This document shows positions 35,412 to 43,367 of a stretch of DNA of 46,209 nt, in pieces. Every line of letters begins with the position of its first letter. Position 1 is the first letter of the stretch. The translations under genes were made by a program, and so were the position numbers. This DNA is from Pseudorhodobacter antarcticus (lineage in GTDB: Bacteria; Pseudomonadota; Alphaproteobacteria; Rhodobacterales; Rhodobacteraceae), in assembly GCA_945871285.1 (NCBI GenBank), contig CAMBWO010000003.1, positions 1 to 46,209 on the forward strand. Direction: 5' to 3'. The notes below the pieces were generated by a model. The model was not told the origin of the DNA, made no database searches, and saw nothing but the letters and a program-made list of their open reading frames with translations.

Positions 35412-35440
35412 TTGGGTGTTTTGGCTAACGATTGTAGTAT
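35412..35440 (+). promoter_or_regulatory. Candidate promoter upstream of the DUF1801 gene
   Basis: TTGGGT at 35412-35417 and TAGTAT at 35435-35440 are 17 bp apart, in an A/T-enriched part of the 231-bp gap between the divergent rimO and DUF1801 genes. The predicted transcript would have a leader of about 110 nt. I see no other distinct structure in the gap. Confidence 0.45.
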
Positions 35441-35555
35441 GGTTTGCGCGGGCAGGGGAGGCTGTGGGCCGCGCAAGGGGACGGCAGTGCCGGGCTTGGG
35501 CTGGATATTGCGAATTGCATCGGGCAATTTGGGGGACAGGACAGGGAGGTTTGAC

Positions 35556-35951
35556 ATGACGGGAGATATCGAGAGCTATAACGCCGCCCAGACACCGGAC
35601 AACCGGGCGATCTGTGAGGCTTTGGCGGGGCTGATCGCGGCGGGGTTGCCGGGCGCTGCGGGCAAGGTCTGGCATGGCGGGCCGGTGTGGTTTTTGGCCG
35701 GCAACCCGATTGTGGGCTATTGGGTGCGCAAGGCGGGGGTGCAACTGTTGTTCTGGAGCGGGCAGAGTTTTGACGTGCCGGGGCTGCGGGCGGAGGGCAA
35801 GTTCAAGGCGGCGGACAGGGTTTATGCCGACCTGGGGCAGATTGATGCGCAGGAGGTGACGCGCTGGTTGGCTCGGGCGGCGGTGATCCAGTGGGATTAC
35901 GGCAACATCGTCAAGCGCAAGGGTCGGTTGGAGAAGCTGGGGGCGTGGTAG
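35556..35951 (+). CDS. DUF1801-domain protein
   Basis: The 131-residue soluble product matches the DUF1801 (YdhG-like) family. Typical features are an N-terminal [19 protein letters not shown] helix, the strand motif [19 protein letters not shown], the aromatic strand [11 protein letters not shown], and the final [12 protein letters not shown] and [13 protein letters not shown] region. The fold is related to SUFU/SRPBCC-like small domains; the biochemical role is unknown, although some relatives are linked to iron or stress responses. A strong AGGGAGG ribosome site precedes the ATG. The stop is followed at once by a REP-like inverted pair. Confidence 0.85.
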   Translation: MTGDIESYNAAQTPDNRAICEALAGLIAAGLPGAAGKVWHGGPVWFLAGNPIVGYWVRKAGVQLLFWSGQSFDVPGLRAEGKFKAADRVYADLGQIDAQEVTRWLARAAVIQWDYGNIVKRKGRLEKLGAW

Positions 35952-35952
35952 G

Positions 35953-36046
35953 GGAAGGTGCGTGAGATCACGCACCCTACACGGGGCGATCAGGGGTGGG
36001 TGACGAGAGGGTGGAGGGTAGGGTGCGTGGTTTCACGCACCTTCCC
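35953..36046. repeat. Inverted pair of REP-like palindromes (GTGCGTG...CACGCAC)
   Basis: The first element contains GGTGCGTGA-GA-TCACGCACC (35957-35976) followed by CTAC. The second contains GTAG then GGTGCGTG-GTTT-CACGCACC (36018-36041) followed by TTCCC. The reverse complement of 35953-35980 matches 36018-36045 at 26 of 28 positions, so they form a head-to-head pair that could also pair with each other. They fill the 104-bp gap between two convergent genes, where a bidirectional terminator would be expected. Confidence 0.85.
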
Positions 36047-36055
36047 TGAGGGGGT

Positions 36056-36724
36056 TCAGGGGCGGGTGGCGGTCCAGCCGCGGAAGGTGAAGGCGGCGTA
36101 GAACAGGGCGATGTCGGTGAAGCCGGCCTCGGCCAGGAGGGCCGCGTCCGCGGGTGGCGAGAGGGTGGGCAGGCGGGTGGCGAGGGTGGGGATCATCTGG
36201 GCCGCCTGCGCTGGGTCAAGGCCGTTGGTTTGGGCAAAGGCGGCGAAGCGGGTGAGCCAGAGGGTTTTCTGATCTTCGGGGATGGCATGGTGGGCGGTGA
36301 CGAGGCGGGCGCCGGGTTTGAGGCGGGCGTGCAGGGCGCGCAGGGTTTGCAGGCGTTCGGCGCGGGGCAGGAAGTGCAGGGTCAACAGGCAGGCGGCGCC
36401 GTCGAAGGGGCCGGGGGGGGCGGCGTCGATATAGCCCTCGATCAGGGTGGCGCGGGGGGCGTGGGGGCCAAGGGTGCGGGTGGCAAGGGCCAGCATCGGG
36501 GCGGACGGGTCCACGCCAGTGAAGCGCCAGCCGGGTTCGGCGGTGGCGAAGGCGGCCAGTTCCATGCCGCCGCCCGCACCCAGGACGAGGATATGGGCAT
36601 CGGGCGGGGCGGCTTCGGCCAGCAGGATACGGGACATCTTGTGCAGGTCATGCAGGCCCGGCACCATGCGCAGTGCGCCTGCGGCATAACGGGTGACGGC
36701 GTCGGGGTCGTCGAAATGGGTCAT
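36056..36724 (-). CDS. Class I SAM-dependent methyltransferase
   Basis: The 222-residue product has a Rossmann-type methyltransferase core. Motif I is VLGAGGGMEL (47-56), the acidic end of strand 2 is GVDPSAPML, motif post-I is ATLIEGYIDAAPPGPFDGAACLLTLHFL, and a late FTDIALFYAAFTFRGW is typical of small-molecule methyltransferases. The opening MTHFDDPDAVTRYAAGALRMVPG is shared with CmoA-like and related uncharacterised enzymes. The substrate is unknown. A GAGG ribosome site is present 5-8 bp before the ATG. It is divergent from trxC, and the two share a 122-bp upstream region. Confidence 0.85.
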   Translation of the reverse strand: MTHFDDPDAVTRYAAGALRMVPGLHDLHKMSRILLAEAAPPDAHILVLGAGGGMELAAFATAEPGWRFTGVDPSAPMLALATRTLGPHAPRATLIEGYIDAAPPGPFDGAACLLTLHFLPRAERLQTLRALHARLKPGARLVTAHHAIPEDQKTLWLTRFAAFAQTNGLDPAQAAQMIPTLATRLPTLSPPADAALLAEAGFTDIALFYAAFTFRGWTATRP

Positions 36725-36787
36725 CGGAGCCTCGGGGGGGGTGGCGGGCAGGATAGGGGGGCGGGGGAGGCGGGGCCAGTGGGGAAC

Positions 36788-36816
36788 TTGCAGGGGCGGG
36801 GTTGGACCCCTATATA
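36788..36816 (+). promoter_or_regulatory. Candidate promoter for trxC
   Basis: TTGCAG at 36788-36793 and TATATA at 36811-36816 are separated by exactly 17 bp, a good sigma-70 pattern in otherwise very GC-rich DNA. Transcription would start near 36823, about 24 nt before the chosen trxC start codon. Confidence 0.6.
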
Positions 36817-36846
36817 TGCCCTTAACGGAATGTGATGGAGGGTAGG

Positions 36847-37293
36847 ATGGCGGATGGCGTGAGGGTGACCTGTGCGGTCTGTGGGCAGGGCAACCGGGTT
36901 CCGGTGGAGAGGTTGGCGGCGGGGCCGAAGTGCGGGTCTTGTGGCGAGGCGTTGATGGACGGGCGCGTTGCCGAGTTTGATCTGGCCGCCCATGACAAGG
37001 CGACGCGGGCCGATGAGGTGCCCACGATCATCGACTATTGGGCGCCGTGGTGTGGGCCGTGCCGGATGATGGCGCCGGAATATGCCAAGGCGGCCAAGGC
37101 TTTGCAGGGCCAGGTGCGCTTTGCCAAGATCAACACCGAGGATCATGGGGCGGTGTCGCAGCGGTTGGGCATCAGGGGGATTCCGTTGTTGATCCTGTGG
37201 CACAAGGGCCGGGAGGTGGCGCGGTTGCCCGGCGCGCGGCCGGCGGCGGAGATTGAGGCCTTTGTGCGAGCCAAGGTTTCTGCCGTTGTCTGA
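36847..37293 (+). CDS. trxC: Thioredoxin 2 (zinc-finger thioredoxin TrxC)
   Basis: The 148-residue product has an N-terminal zinc ribbon (Cys9, Cys12, Cys29, Cys32) and a thioredoxin domain with the active site WCGPC (Cys69 and Cys72). This is the TrxC layout. It reduces protein disulfides in the cytoplasm and is linked to oxidative stress. The cis-proline motif GIRGIPLLILW is intact. The ATG at 36847 was chosen for its GGAGG ribosome site and typical start; in-frame starts at 36832 and 36835 would add four or five residues. A good promoter lies just upstream. Confidence 0.93.
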   Translation: MADGVRVTCAVCGQGNRVPVERLAAGPKCGSCGEALMDGRVAEFDLAAHDKATRADEVPTIIDYWAPWCGPCRMMAPEYAKAAKALQGQVRFAKINTEDHGAVSQRLGIRGIPLLILWHKGREVARLPGARPAAEIEAFVRAKVSAVV

Positions 37294-37399
37294 CTGTTTT
37301 TCGGGCGAAACCCGCTAAAGACGACTGACTTAGTAGATTAAAGTTGCCAGACAGGCCGAATCGGGCCAGAACTGCTGCACGTCAGCGGCAGGAGGCATC

Positions 37400-39184
37400 A
37401 TGTTCGGTTTGGAATTTGCGGCGGCGTGGCATGCCTGGATTGCCCTGGGCATTGTTGCGGTGATGTTCGTGATGTTCATCCGCGAGACCTATCCGATGGA
37501 GGTGGTCGCGGTGGGCGGGGCGGCGGTCATGCTGGTGACGGGGTTGTTGCCGCTGAAGGAGGCGGGGGGGGTTCTGTCGAACTCGGCCCCCTGGACGATT
37601 GCCTTCATGTTCATGGTGATGGGCGGGCTGGTGCGGACGGGTGCGGTCGAGATGATCATAGGCCTGGCGGAAAGCCGGGTGGAAAAGCATCCGGTGGCGA
37701 CCATTCTGGTGCTGTTCAGCTTTATTGCGGTGGCCAGTGCCTTCATGAACAACACGCCTTTGGTGGCGGTGATGATCCCGGTGGTCATTCAGATTGCGGC
37801 CAAGCTGGGCAAGGCGCCGTCGAAATTCCTGATCCCGCTGAGCCATATGACGGTGCTGGGGGGGATGATTTCGCTGATCGGCACCTCGACCAACATTCTG
37901 GTGGATGGGGTGGCGACCAAGGCGGGGATGGCGCCGTTCACGCTGTTCGAGATTGCGCCGCTGGGGATTGCCGTCACGGTGGTGGGGGGGATTTACATGG
38001 CTATCGCGGCGCCGCGGCTGTTGCCGGATCGCCAGTCGATGGCGGCGCTGCTGGGCGACCGCAAGAAGCGCAAGTATTTCACCGAGGTCGCGATCCCCGA
38101 GGATTCGGTGCTGATCGGCAGGCGGGTGCTGGAGGTGCAGCAGTTCAAGCGCAGCGGCGTGCGGGTGATTGACGTGCTGCGCGGTGATGCCAGTTTGCGG
38201 CGCGACATGGAACCTGTGGTGTTGCAGGCGGGCGACCGGGTGGTGTTGCGCACCGAGATGTCGGAACTGCTGGAGATGCAAAACCGCACCGACATGCGGG
38301 TGGCGGACAAGCTGTCCTCGGTTGAAACCGAGACGGTCGAGGTCCTGATCACGCCGGGCTGCAAGATGATTGGCCGGACCTTGGGGGCGCTGCGGTTGCG
38401 GCGGCGCTATGGGGTTTACCCCTTGGCGCTGCACCGCAAGGATCAGAACATCGGGCGGCAGCTGGATGATGTCGAGGTCAGGGTGGGCGACACGCTGCTG
38501 CTGGAGGGCGCGCCCGAGGACATCAAGCGGGTCGCGGTGGACATGGAGTTGGTCGACATCAGCCATCCCACGGCGCGGGCGTATCGGCGGGGCAAGGCGC
38601 CGATTGCGATTGGTGCGCTGGCGTTGGTGATCGTGATGTCCTCGTTCGAGGTGGCGCCGATTCTGGTGATGGCGTTCATGGCCGTCGCGCTGATCCTGAT
38701 CACGCGCTGCATCGACAGTGACGAGGCGTTGGGGTTTGTCGATGGCCGGTTGATGGCGATGATCTTTGCGATGCTGGCGGTGGGGGAGGGGTTGGACGCC
38801 TCGGGCGCGGTCGAGTTGATCGTGATGGCGGTCAAGCCGTGGATGGAGGGGTTGTCACCGTTTCTGACCATTCTGGCGATCTATCTGATGGGGCTGATCC
38901 TGACCGAGTTTCTGTCCAACAACGCGGTGGCGGTGATTTACACGCCGATTGCCATTCAACTGGCGTTGGGGCTGGGGGTGGACCCGAGGCCGTTCGTGGT
39001 GGCGGTGATGTTCTCATCGACCTTGGCCTTTGCGACGCCGATTGGATACCAGACCAACATGATGGTTTACGGGCCGGGGGGGTACAAGTTTCTGGACTTT
39101 ACCCGGATCGGGGTGCCCTTGAACCTCATAACGTGGCTGTTGGTGTCGGCGCTGATCCCGCTGATCTGGCCGCTGACGCCCTGA
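37400..39184 (+). CDS. SLC13-family permease with two TrkA-C domains (copy 2)
   Basis: The 594-residue product has the same plan as the gene at 32122: two membrane halves with FMNNTPLVAVM and LSNNAVAVIYTPI loops around two cytoplasmic TrkA-C modules. The modules of the two proteins are strikingly alike (for example RLRRRYGVYPLALHRKDQ against RLRRRYGVYVLAVHRRDK), pointing to a duplication. The predicted function is sodium-coupled uptake of sulfate or a dicarboxylate, gated by the RCK-type domain; the substrate is not known. A GGAGG ribosome site precedes the ATG. The pentapeptide-repeat gene starts 29 bp after its stop and may be in the same transcript. Confidence 0.9.
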   Translation: MFGLEFAAAWHAWIALGIVAVMFVMFIRETYPMEVVAVGGAAVMLVTGLLPLKEAGGVLSNSAPWTIAFMFMVMGGLVRTGAVEMIIGLAESRVEKHPVATILVLFSFIAVASAFMNNTPLVAVMIPVVIQIAAKLGKAPSKFLIPLSHMTVLGGMISLIGTSTNILVDGVATKAGMAPFTLFEIAPLGIAVTVVGGIYMAIAAPRLLPDRQSMAALLGDRKKRKYFTEVAIPEDSVLIGRRVLEVQQFKRSGVRVIDVLRGDASLRRDMEPVVLQAGDRVVLRTEMSELLEMQNRTDMRVADKLSSVETETVEVLITPGCKMIGRTLGALRLRRRYGVYPLALHRKDQNIGRQLDDVEVRVGDTLLLEGAPEDIKRVAVDMELVDISHPTARAYRRGKAPIAIGALALVIVMSSFEVAPILVMAFMAVALILITRCIDSDEALGFVDGRLMAMIFAMLAVGEGLDASGAVELIVMAVKPWMEGLSPFLTILAIYLMGLILTEFLSNNAVAVIYTPIAIQLALGLGVDPRPFVVAVMFSSTLAFATPIGYQTNMMVYGPGGYKFLDFTRIGVPLNLITWLLVSALIPLIWPLTP

Positions 39185-39213
39185 GGTGGTAGCACGGTCG
39201 CCAGAGGTGGGCC

Positions 39214-39885
39214 ATGGCGGATGAGTTTCAGCGGGTTGAGGGCGGCAGGCCCGATCTGGCGGCACTGGCCGGGCGGCAGATGCATCTGGTGGACTGTGAC
39301 CTGAGCGGGGCCGATCTGTCGGGGTTGGACATGGGCGGCTGGTGGTTTCAGCGCTGTGTCCTGAAGGAGGCGCGGCTGATCCGGGCGGTGCTGGACGGGG
39401 CGGTGTTCGAGGGGTGCCGGGGGGCGATGGCCGATTTCCGGGCGGCGCGGATGGCGGAGGCGACCCTGCGCGGGTGCGATTTCAACAATGCGGGGTTTGG
39501 TGAGGCGGTGTTGACGGGGGCGCGGATTGCGGGCTGCAAGTTGACGGGGGCCGATCTGGTCAAGGCGGGGACGATCGGGCTGGAGATTGAGGACACGCTG
39601 CTGGTGTCGGCCCGCCTGAAGGGGGTTTCGCTGCGCCGCGCGCGTCTGGTGGGGGTGGATTTCAGCATGGCGGACCTGTCGGGCTGCGATTTTCGCGAGG
39701 TGGTGTTCGAGGGCTGTTCGCTGCGCGAAGCCGCCACCACGGGGGCGCGGTTTGAGGGGGCGGACCTGCGCGGGGCCGGTCTGGGCGGGTTGACGCTGGT
39801 GGATGCGGGGCGGTTCAAAGGGGCCACGGTATCGCGGGCCCAAGCCGCGGATTTGCTGGCGCACTTGGGGTTGCAGGTCCGGTGA
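39214..39885 (+). CDS. Pentapeptide-repeat protein
   Basis: The 223-residue product is built largely of A(D/N)LXX-type pentapeptide repeats that fold as a right-handed quadrilateral beta-helix. Examples are DLSGADLSGLD, AVLTGARIAGCKLTGADL, ADLSGCDFREVVFEGCSL and ARFEGADLRGAGLGG. Repeats run from about residue 25 to 200, then a short helical tail follows. There is no signal peptide. Some cytoplasmic members (Qnr, MfpA) mimic DNA and bind gyrase, but most have no known role. Translation is coupled to a TOPRIM gene (4-bp GTGA overlap), which makes a nucleic-acid-related function worth considering. Confidence 0.88.
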   Translation: MADEFQRVEGGRPDLAALAGRQMHLVDCDLSGADLSGLDMGGWWFQRCVLKEARLIRAVLDGAVFEGCRGAMADFRAARMAEATLRGCDFNNAGFGEAVLTGARIAGCKLTGADLVKAGTIGLEIEDTLLVSARLKGVSLRRARLVGVDFSMADLSGCDFREVVFEGCSLREAATTGARFEGADLRGAGLGGLTLVDAGRFKGATVSRAQAADLLAHLGLQVR

Positions 39886-40502
39886 AGGACCGCAGGGGGA
39901 TCACGCGCAGTCGGGTGGTGGCAGAGGTGCCGGCGGTGACCGTTCTGGCACCGGGCACACGGGCGGTTGTTCTGGTCGAGGGGGTCAGCGACCGGGTGGC
40001 GGTCGAGACGGCGGCGCGGCGGTTGGGGGTTGACCTGACGGGCGTGCAGGTGGTGGCGGCGGGCGGTGTCGGATCGATCCGGGCGCTGGCCGAGCGGTTC
40101 GGGCCCAAGGGTGCGGGGTTGCCGATGCGCGGCCTGTGCGATGCGGCCGAGGTGCCATGGCTGTGCCGGGCGCTGACGCGGGCCGGGGTCGGGATTGCGA
40201 CGGACCGGGCGGGGTTGGAGCGGCTGGGCTTTTACGTCTGTGACCGCGATCTGGAGGAGGAGTTGATCCGGGCACTGGGGGTGGCCGAGATCGAGGCGCT
40301 GTTCGCAGCCGAGGGCGATCTGACGGCGTTTCGCACGCTGCAACGGCAAGGTCCGTGGAAGGGTGCCGCAGTGCCCGACCAGATCCGGCGGTTCCTGGGG
40401 GCGGGGGCGGGGCGCAAGATCCGCTATGGCGGGATATTCGTGCAGGCGGTCGCGCTGGAGCGGATGCCCGCGCCGCTGCGGGCGGTTCTGAGCGGCGTCT
40501 AG
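39882..40502 (+). CDS. Stand-alone TOPRIM-domain protein (OLD-nuclease-like)
   Basis: The 206-residue product contains a TOPRIM fold like that of OLD-family nucleases. The glutamate motif is AVVLVEGVSDRVAVETAA (about 28-45), the strand-glycine motif VVAAGGVGSIRALAERF follows, and acidic residues occur in GLCDAAE and VCDRDLEEEL. The N-terminal ABC ATPase part of OLD proteins is missing, so it is either an independent nuclease or DNA-binding partner, or depends on another protein. It starts with GTG at 39882 overlapping the pentapeptide gene stop. The C-terminal half (about 115-206) is helical and basic. No other mobile-element genes are nearby. Confidence 0.8.
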   Translation: MKDRRGITRSRVVAEVPAVTVLAPGTRAVVLVEGVSDRVAVETAARRLGVDLTGVQVVAAGGVGSIRALAERFGPKGAGLPMRGLCDAAEVPWLCRALTRAGVGIATDRAGLERLGFYVCDRDLEEELIRALGVAEIEALFAAEGDLTAFRTLQRQGPWKGAAVPDQIRRFLGAGAGRKIRYGGIFVQAVALERMPAPLRAVLSGV

Positions 40503-40588
40503 CGAAAGCCTGCCGATGCGAGATTTTTCAACCTTTACGTGTATCAGGCGGGTTGAAACGAATTGTGCGGAATGTTAGCCTTTCGATT

Positions 40589-41692
40589 ATGAAAAAAGAA
40601 AATTTGACTCCGTATAATAGCCTTCCCAGCCGAAACTTTTGGTCGCCGGCTGTCGGAAAGCGTGATCCCATGCAGATTGATGAGCTGTGGGTGCCCAAAT
40701 GGCAGGTCACGCCGCAGGACAGGGTTGTGACCTTTGGCTCTTGTTTTGCGCAGCATTTTGGCCGGGCGCTGTTGGAGCGCGGCTATGGCTGGACCAATAT
40801 GGAGCCGCCGCCCGAGGGGTTGGGCGAGGAGGGGATCGACAAGTTCAATTACCGGGTGTTTTCGGCGCGGACGGGGAACATCTATACCGCCAACATCCTG
40901 CGCCAGTGGTGCGCCTGGGCCACGGGGCGGGCGACGCCGCCCGACGAGGTCTGGCAGGCCGAGGGGCGGTTTTATGACCCGTTCCGCCCGGCGATCGAGC
41001 CGGACGGCTTTGACAGTGCCGAGGAGATGCGCGAGAGCCGCGATCTGGCGATTGCGGCCTTTGGCGCGGCGCTGCGGCAGGCGGATGTGTTTGTCTTTAC
41101 GCTGGGACTGACGGAAAGCTGGCGCAGTGCGGAGGGGGACTGTGAATACGCGATCTGCCCCGGCACGGCGGCGGGGGAGTTTGACCCCGAACGCCACCAT
41201 TTCGTCAACGAAACCTATCCGGCGATTCGGACGGCGCTGGAGGAGGCGCTGGCGATGATGGCCGAGGTCAACCCCGGTTTGCGGGTGTTGCTGACGGTGT
41301 CGCCGGTGCCACTGACGGCGACGGCGACCGATGGTCACGTGCTGGTGGCCACGACCTATTCCAAAAGCGTGCTGCGGGCGGTGGCGGGGGATGTGGCGGG
41401 GGATGTGGCGGGGGCCCAGGCGCAGGTCGATTACTTTCCGTCCTATGAGATCATCACGGCGCCGCCCTTTGGCGGGCGGTTCTTTGCCCCGAACAAGCGG
41501 TCGGTGCTGGCCGAGGGGGTGGCGCATGTGATGGCGCAGTTCTTTGCGGGCCAGGCGGGCAAATATGGCGCGGCGCTGCCCGAGGCGGCGGAGGTTGCGC
41601 CAAGGCTGCGGCGCCGGACCGCGGCCGGGCGGGCCGAGGACGATCTGGTTTGCGAAGAGGCGATGCTGGCCGCCTTTGGCCCAAGGGTTTGA
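40589..41692 (+). CDS. GSCFA-domain protein
   Basis: The 367-residue product contains the GSCFA signature in VVTFGSCFAQHFGRALLE (about 47-64). Later family blocks are FNYRVFSARTGNIYTANILRQW, FVFTLGLTESWR and LLTVSPVPLTATATDGHV. The family is predicted to have an SGNH-hydrolase-like fold with the Ser of GSCFA as nucleophile, and is often found near surface-polysaccharide genes. No signal peptide is seen. The ATG at 40589 lies in an A/T-rich stretch and gives the start MKKENLTPYNSLPSRNFW; a longer frame running upstream overlaps the TOPRIM gene and looks non-coding. The next gene starts 1 bp after its stop. Confidence 0.9.
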   Translation: MKKENLTPYNSLPSRNFWSPAVGKRDPMQIDELWVPKWQVTPQDRVVTFGSCFAQHFGRALLERGYGWTNMEPPPEGLGEEGIDKFNYRVFSARTGNIYTANILRQWCAWATGRATPPDEVWQAEGRFYDPFRPAIEPDGFDSAEEMRESRDLAIAAFGAALRQADVFVFTLGLTESWRSAEGDCEYAICPGTAAGEFDPERHHFVNETYPAIRTALEEALAMMAEVNPGLRVLLTVSPVPLTATATDGHVLVATTYSKSVLRAVAGDVAGDVAGAQAQVDYFPSYEIITAPPFGGRFFAPNKRSVLAEGVAHVMAQFFAGQAGKYGAALPEAAEVAPRLRRRTAAGRAEDDLVCEEAMLAAFGPRV

Positions 41693-41693
41693 C

Positions 41694-42410
41694 ATGAAGA
41701 TTTGTGTGATGGGGTCCAGCCATCTGGGCAGTCTGAAACTGGGCTGGGACGAGGTGCGCGATCAGTTCCCGGACCTGACGCTGGATTTCTTTGGCAGCAC
41801 GGGGGGGACGATGCGCCATCTGCGGGTCAGGGGGAGCCGGCTGGTGCCGGACAATGCCGACCTGGCGGACAACCTTGCGTTCACCTCGGGGGGGATGCGG
41901 GATATTGACGTTTCGGCCTATCAGGCGGTCATCCTGTATGGCTTGGTGCTGCGGATGCCACGGCTGCGGCGCGGCATTTCGCGGGCGGTCCTGCAACAGA
42001 CGATCCGCGACAGCGTGGACAAGAGTGTGACGGCCAAGCTGGCGGCGCGGGTGCGCAAGGTGACGCAGGGCAGGATCTGGGTTGGACCCAGCCCGATGCC
42101 GGTGGCCTTGGGCGATCAGTTCGAGGCGGGGGTGTTTCATGACTATGACACGCTGCTGACCGAGGTGGGGCGGGCGCTGGGGGGGGTGGATGTGACGATG
42201 CTGGCGCAACCGCCCGCCACGCTGGGGCCGGATTTGCGCACGCGGGCGCAGTTTGGCGTTGGGTCGGTGCGGCTGCTGTCCGAACCGGGTGACAGGGTCA
42301 GGGCCCATCCCGACGAGGAGGTGAACCACATGAATGCCCAGTTTGGCCGGTTGTGGCTGCTGCAAAATCTGCCGGTGGTGCTGGGCGGCGACGGAGTGGC
42401 GCATGGTTGA
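41694..42410 (+). CDS. SGNH-like hypothetical protein, partner of the GSCFA gene
   Basis: The 238-residue product opens with MKICVMGSSHLGSLKLGW, which resembles block I of SGNH/GDSL hydrolases, with Ser8 or Ser9 as a possible nucleophile. It closes with PDEEVNHMNAQFGRLWL, where a block-V-like histidine occurs. A middle segment IWVGPSPMPVALGDQFE fits a further strand of the same fold. The family assignment is an inference from these spaced motifs. It starts 1 bp after the GSCFA stop and overlaps the next gene by 8 bp, so the three genes are translated as a unit. The likely context is modification of a cell-surface sugar or lipid. Confidence 0.7.
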   Translation: MKICVMGSSHLGSLKLGWDEVRDQFPDLTLDFFGSTGGTMRHLRVRGSRLVPDNADLADNLAFTSGGMRDIDVSAYQAVILYGLVLRMPRLRRGISRAVLQQTIRDSVDKSVTAKLAARVRKVTQGRIWVGPSPMPVALGDQFEAGVFHDYDTLLTEVGRALGGVDVTMLAQPPATLGPDLRTRAQFGVGSVRLLSEPGDRVRAHPDEEVNHMNAQFGRLWLLQNLPVVLGGDGVAHG

Positions 42411-43299
42411 CGCGCTGCGCCGGCTGATCGTGCTGGCGGGGGTTGTGCTGCCGGTGGGGGCCTGGGCGCGGACGGGGGTGGCGCCCCATGGCGGGACGGT
42501 CTTTGCCGATCAGCACTATTCCAGCCTGTCGGACCGATTGACGATGGACATTTATGTGCCGGTGTCGGCGGGGCGGCCGCCCCTGGTGATCTGGGTGCAT
42601 GGCGGCGGGTTCTGGGGCGGCGACAAGCGCGATTTGCAGGTGTTGGGCCGGGTGTTGCCCGTGCTGGAGGCGGCGGGGATTGCGGTGGCGGCGGTGAATT
42701 ACCGCCTGTCGGGCGAGGCGATCTGGCCGGCGCAACGCGACGATCTGGCGGCTGCGGTGGCGTTTTTGCGCGACCGGGCGGCGGAGTATGGGTGTGACGG
42801 CGGCAGGATGGCGATCTTTGGCGCCTCGGCCGGGGGGACGCTGGCGCTGGTGGCGGGGTTTGATGGGGCGGCGGGGCTGAGGGCGGTGGCGGCCTGGTAT
42901 CCGGCGACGCAGTTTGACCAGATGGACAGCGACATGGGGCAGGAGGTGCCGGTGCCGCGGGCGCAGAGCATGGCACGAAAGGGTTCGATGATATCGCGGC
43001 TGGTGGGCAAGGCGGTGGGGGGGGACCCCGCGCCTGCGCTGCGGGCGAGCCCGCTGACGGTGTTGGCCGGGGTGCCGCCCGATCAGGCCTTGCCGCCGGT
43101 GTTGCTGGCGGCGGGGGCCGAGGACCGCACGATATCGTGGCGGCAATCCGAGCGGATGGCCGTGGCGCTGCGCGGGCGGGCAAGGCCACCGCTGGTGGTG
43201 TTCCGGGTCTATCCCGCCTCGGGGCATGGCAGCGGGGCGTTTGACGGCGTGGCGATTGGCGATCTGCGCGATTTCCTGGTGGCGCATCTGGGGCCTTAG
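42403..43299 (+). CDS. Exported alpha/beta hydrolase (esterase/lipase-like)
   Basis: The 298-residue product begins with an apparent signal peptide ([18 protein letters not shown], cleaved near residue 22), so it probably acts in the periplasm. The oxyanion motif [10 protein letters not shown] is at 66-75, and the nucleophile motif GASAGG at 140-145 has Ser142. The acid is near GAEDRTISW, and the histidine in [10 protein letters not shown]. This is the HSL/BD-FAE type of carboxylesterase. It overlaps the SGNH-like gene by 8 bp. In this operon it could remove acyl groups from an envelope polymer, but the natural substrate is unknown. Confidence 0.88.
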   Translation: MVDALRRLIVLAGVVLPVGAWARTGVAPHGGTVFADQHYSSLSDRLTMDIYVPVSAGRPPLVIWVHGGGFWGGDKRDLQVLGRVLPVLEAAGIAVAAVNYRLSGEAIWPAQRDDLAAAVAFLRDRAAEYGCDGGRMAIFGASAGGTLALVAGFDGAAGLRAVAAWYPATQFDQMDSDMGQEVPVPRAQSMARKGSMISRLVGKAVGGDPAPALRASPLTVLAGVPPDQALPPVLLAAGAEDRTISWRQSERMAVALRGRARPPLVVFRVYPASGHGSGAFDGVAIGDLRDFLVAHLGP

Positions 43300-43367
43300 G
43301 GCGGGGTTGCAGGCGGGACTGGGCATGGTGTAAAGCCAGCGACGAAATCAGGGTCGGAGTACGGGTC

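Noticed and set aside
33561-35951. A 796-codon plus-strand open frame running from the SLC13 gene across rimO into the DUF1801 gene
   Set aside because: Its middle is antisense to rimO and reads as low-complexity Gly/Asp/Val. Only the last 131 codons, with their own ribosome site, are a real gene.
35953-36046. A CRISPR array
   Set aside because: There are only two short palindromic repeats, in opposite orientation, without regular spacers.
39882-40502. Prophage or plasmid origin of the TOPRIM gene
   Set aside because: Base composition and codon use match the neighbours, and no integrase, phage or plasmid genes are near.
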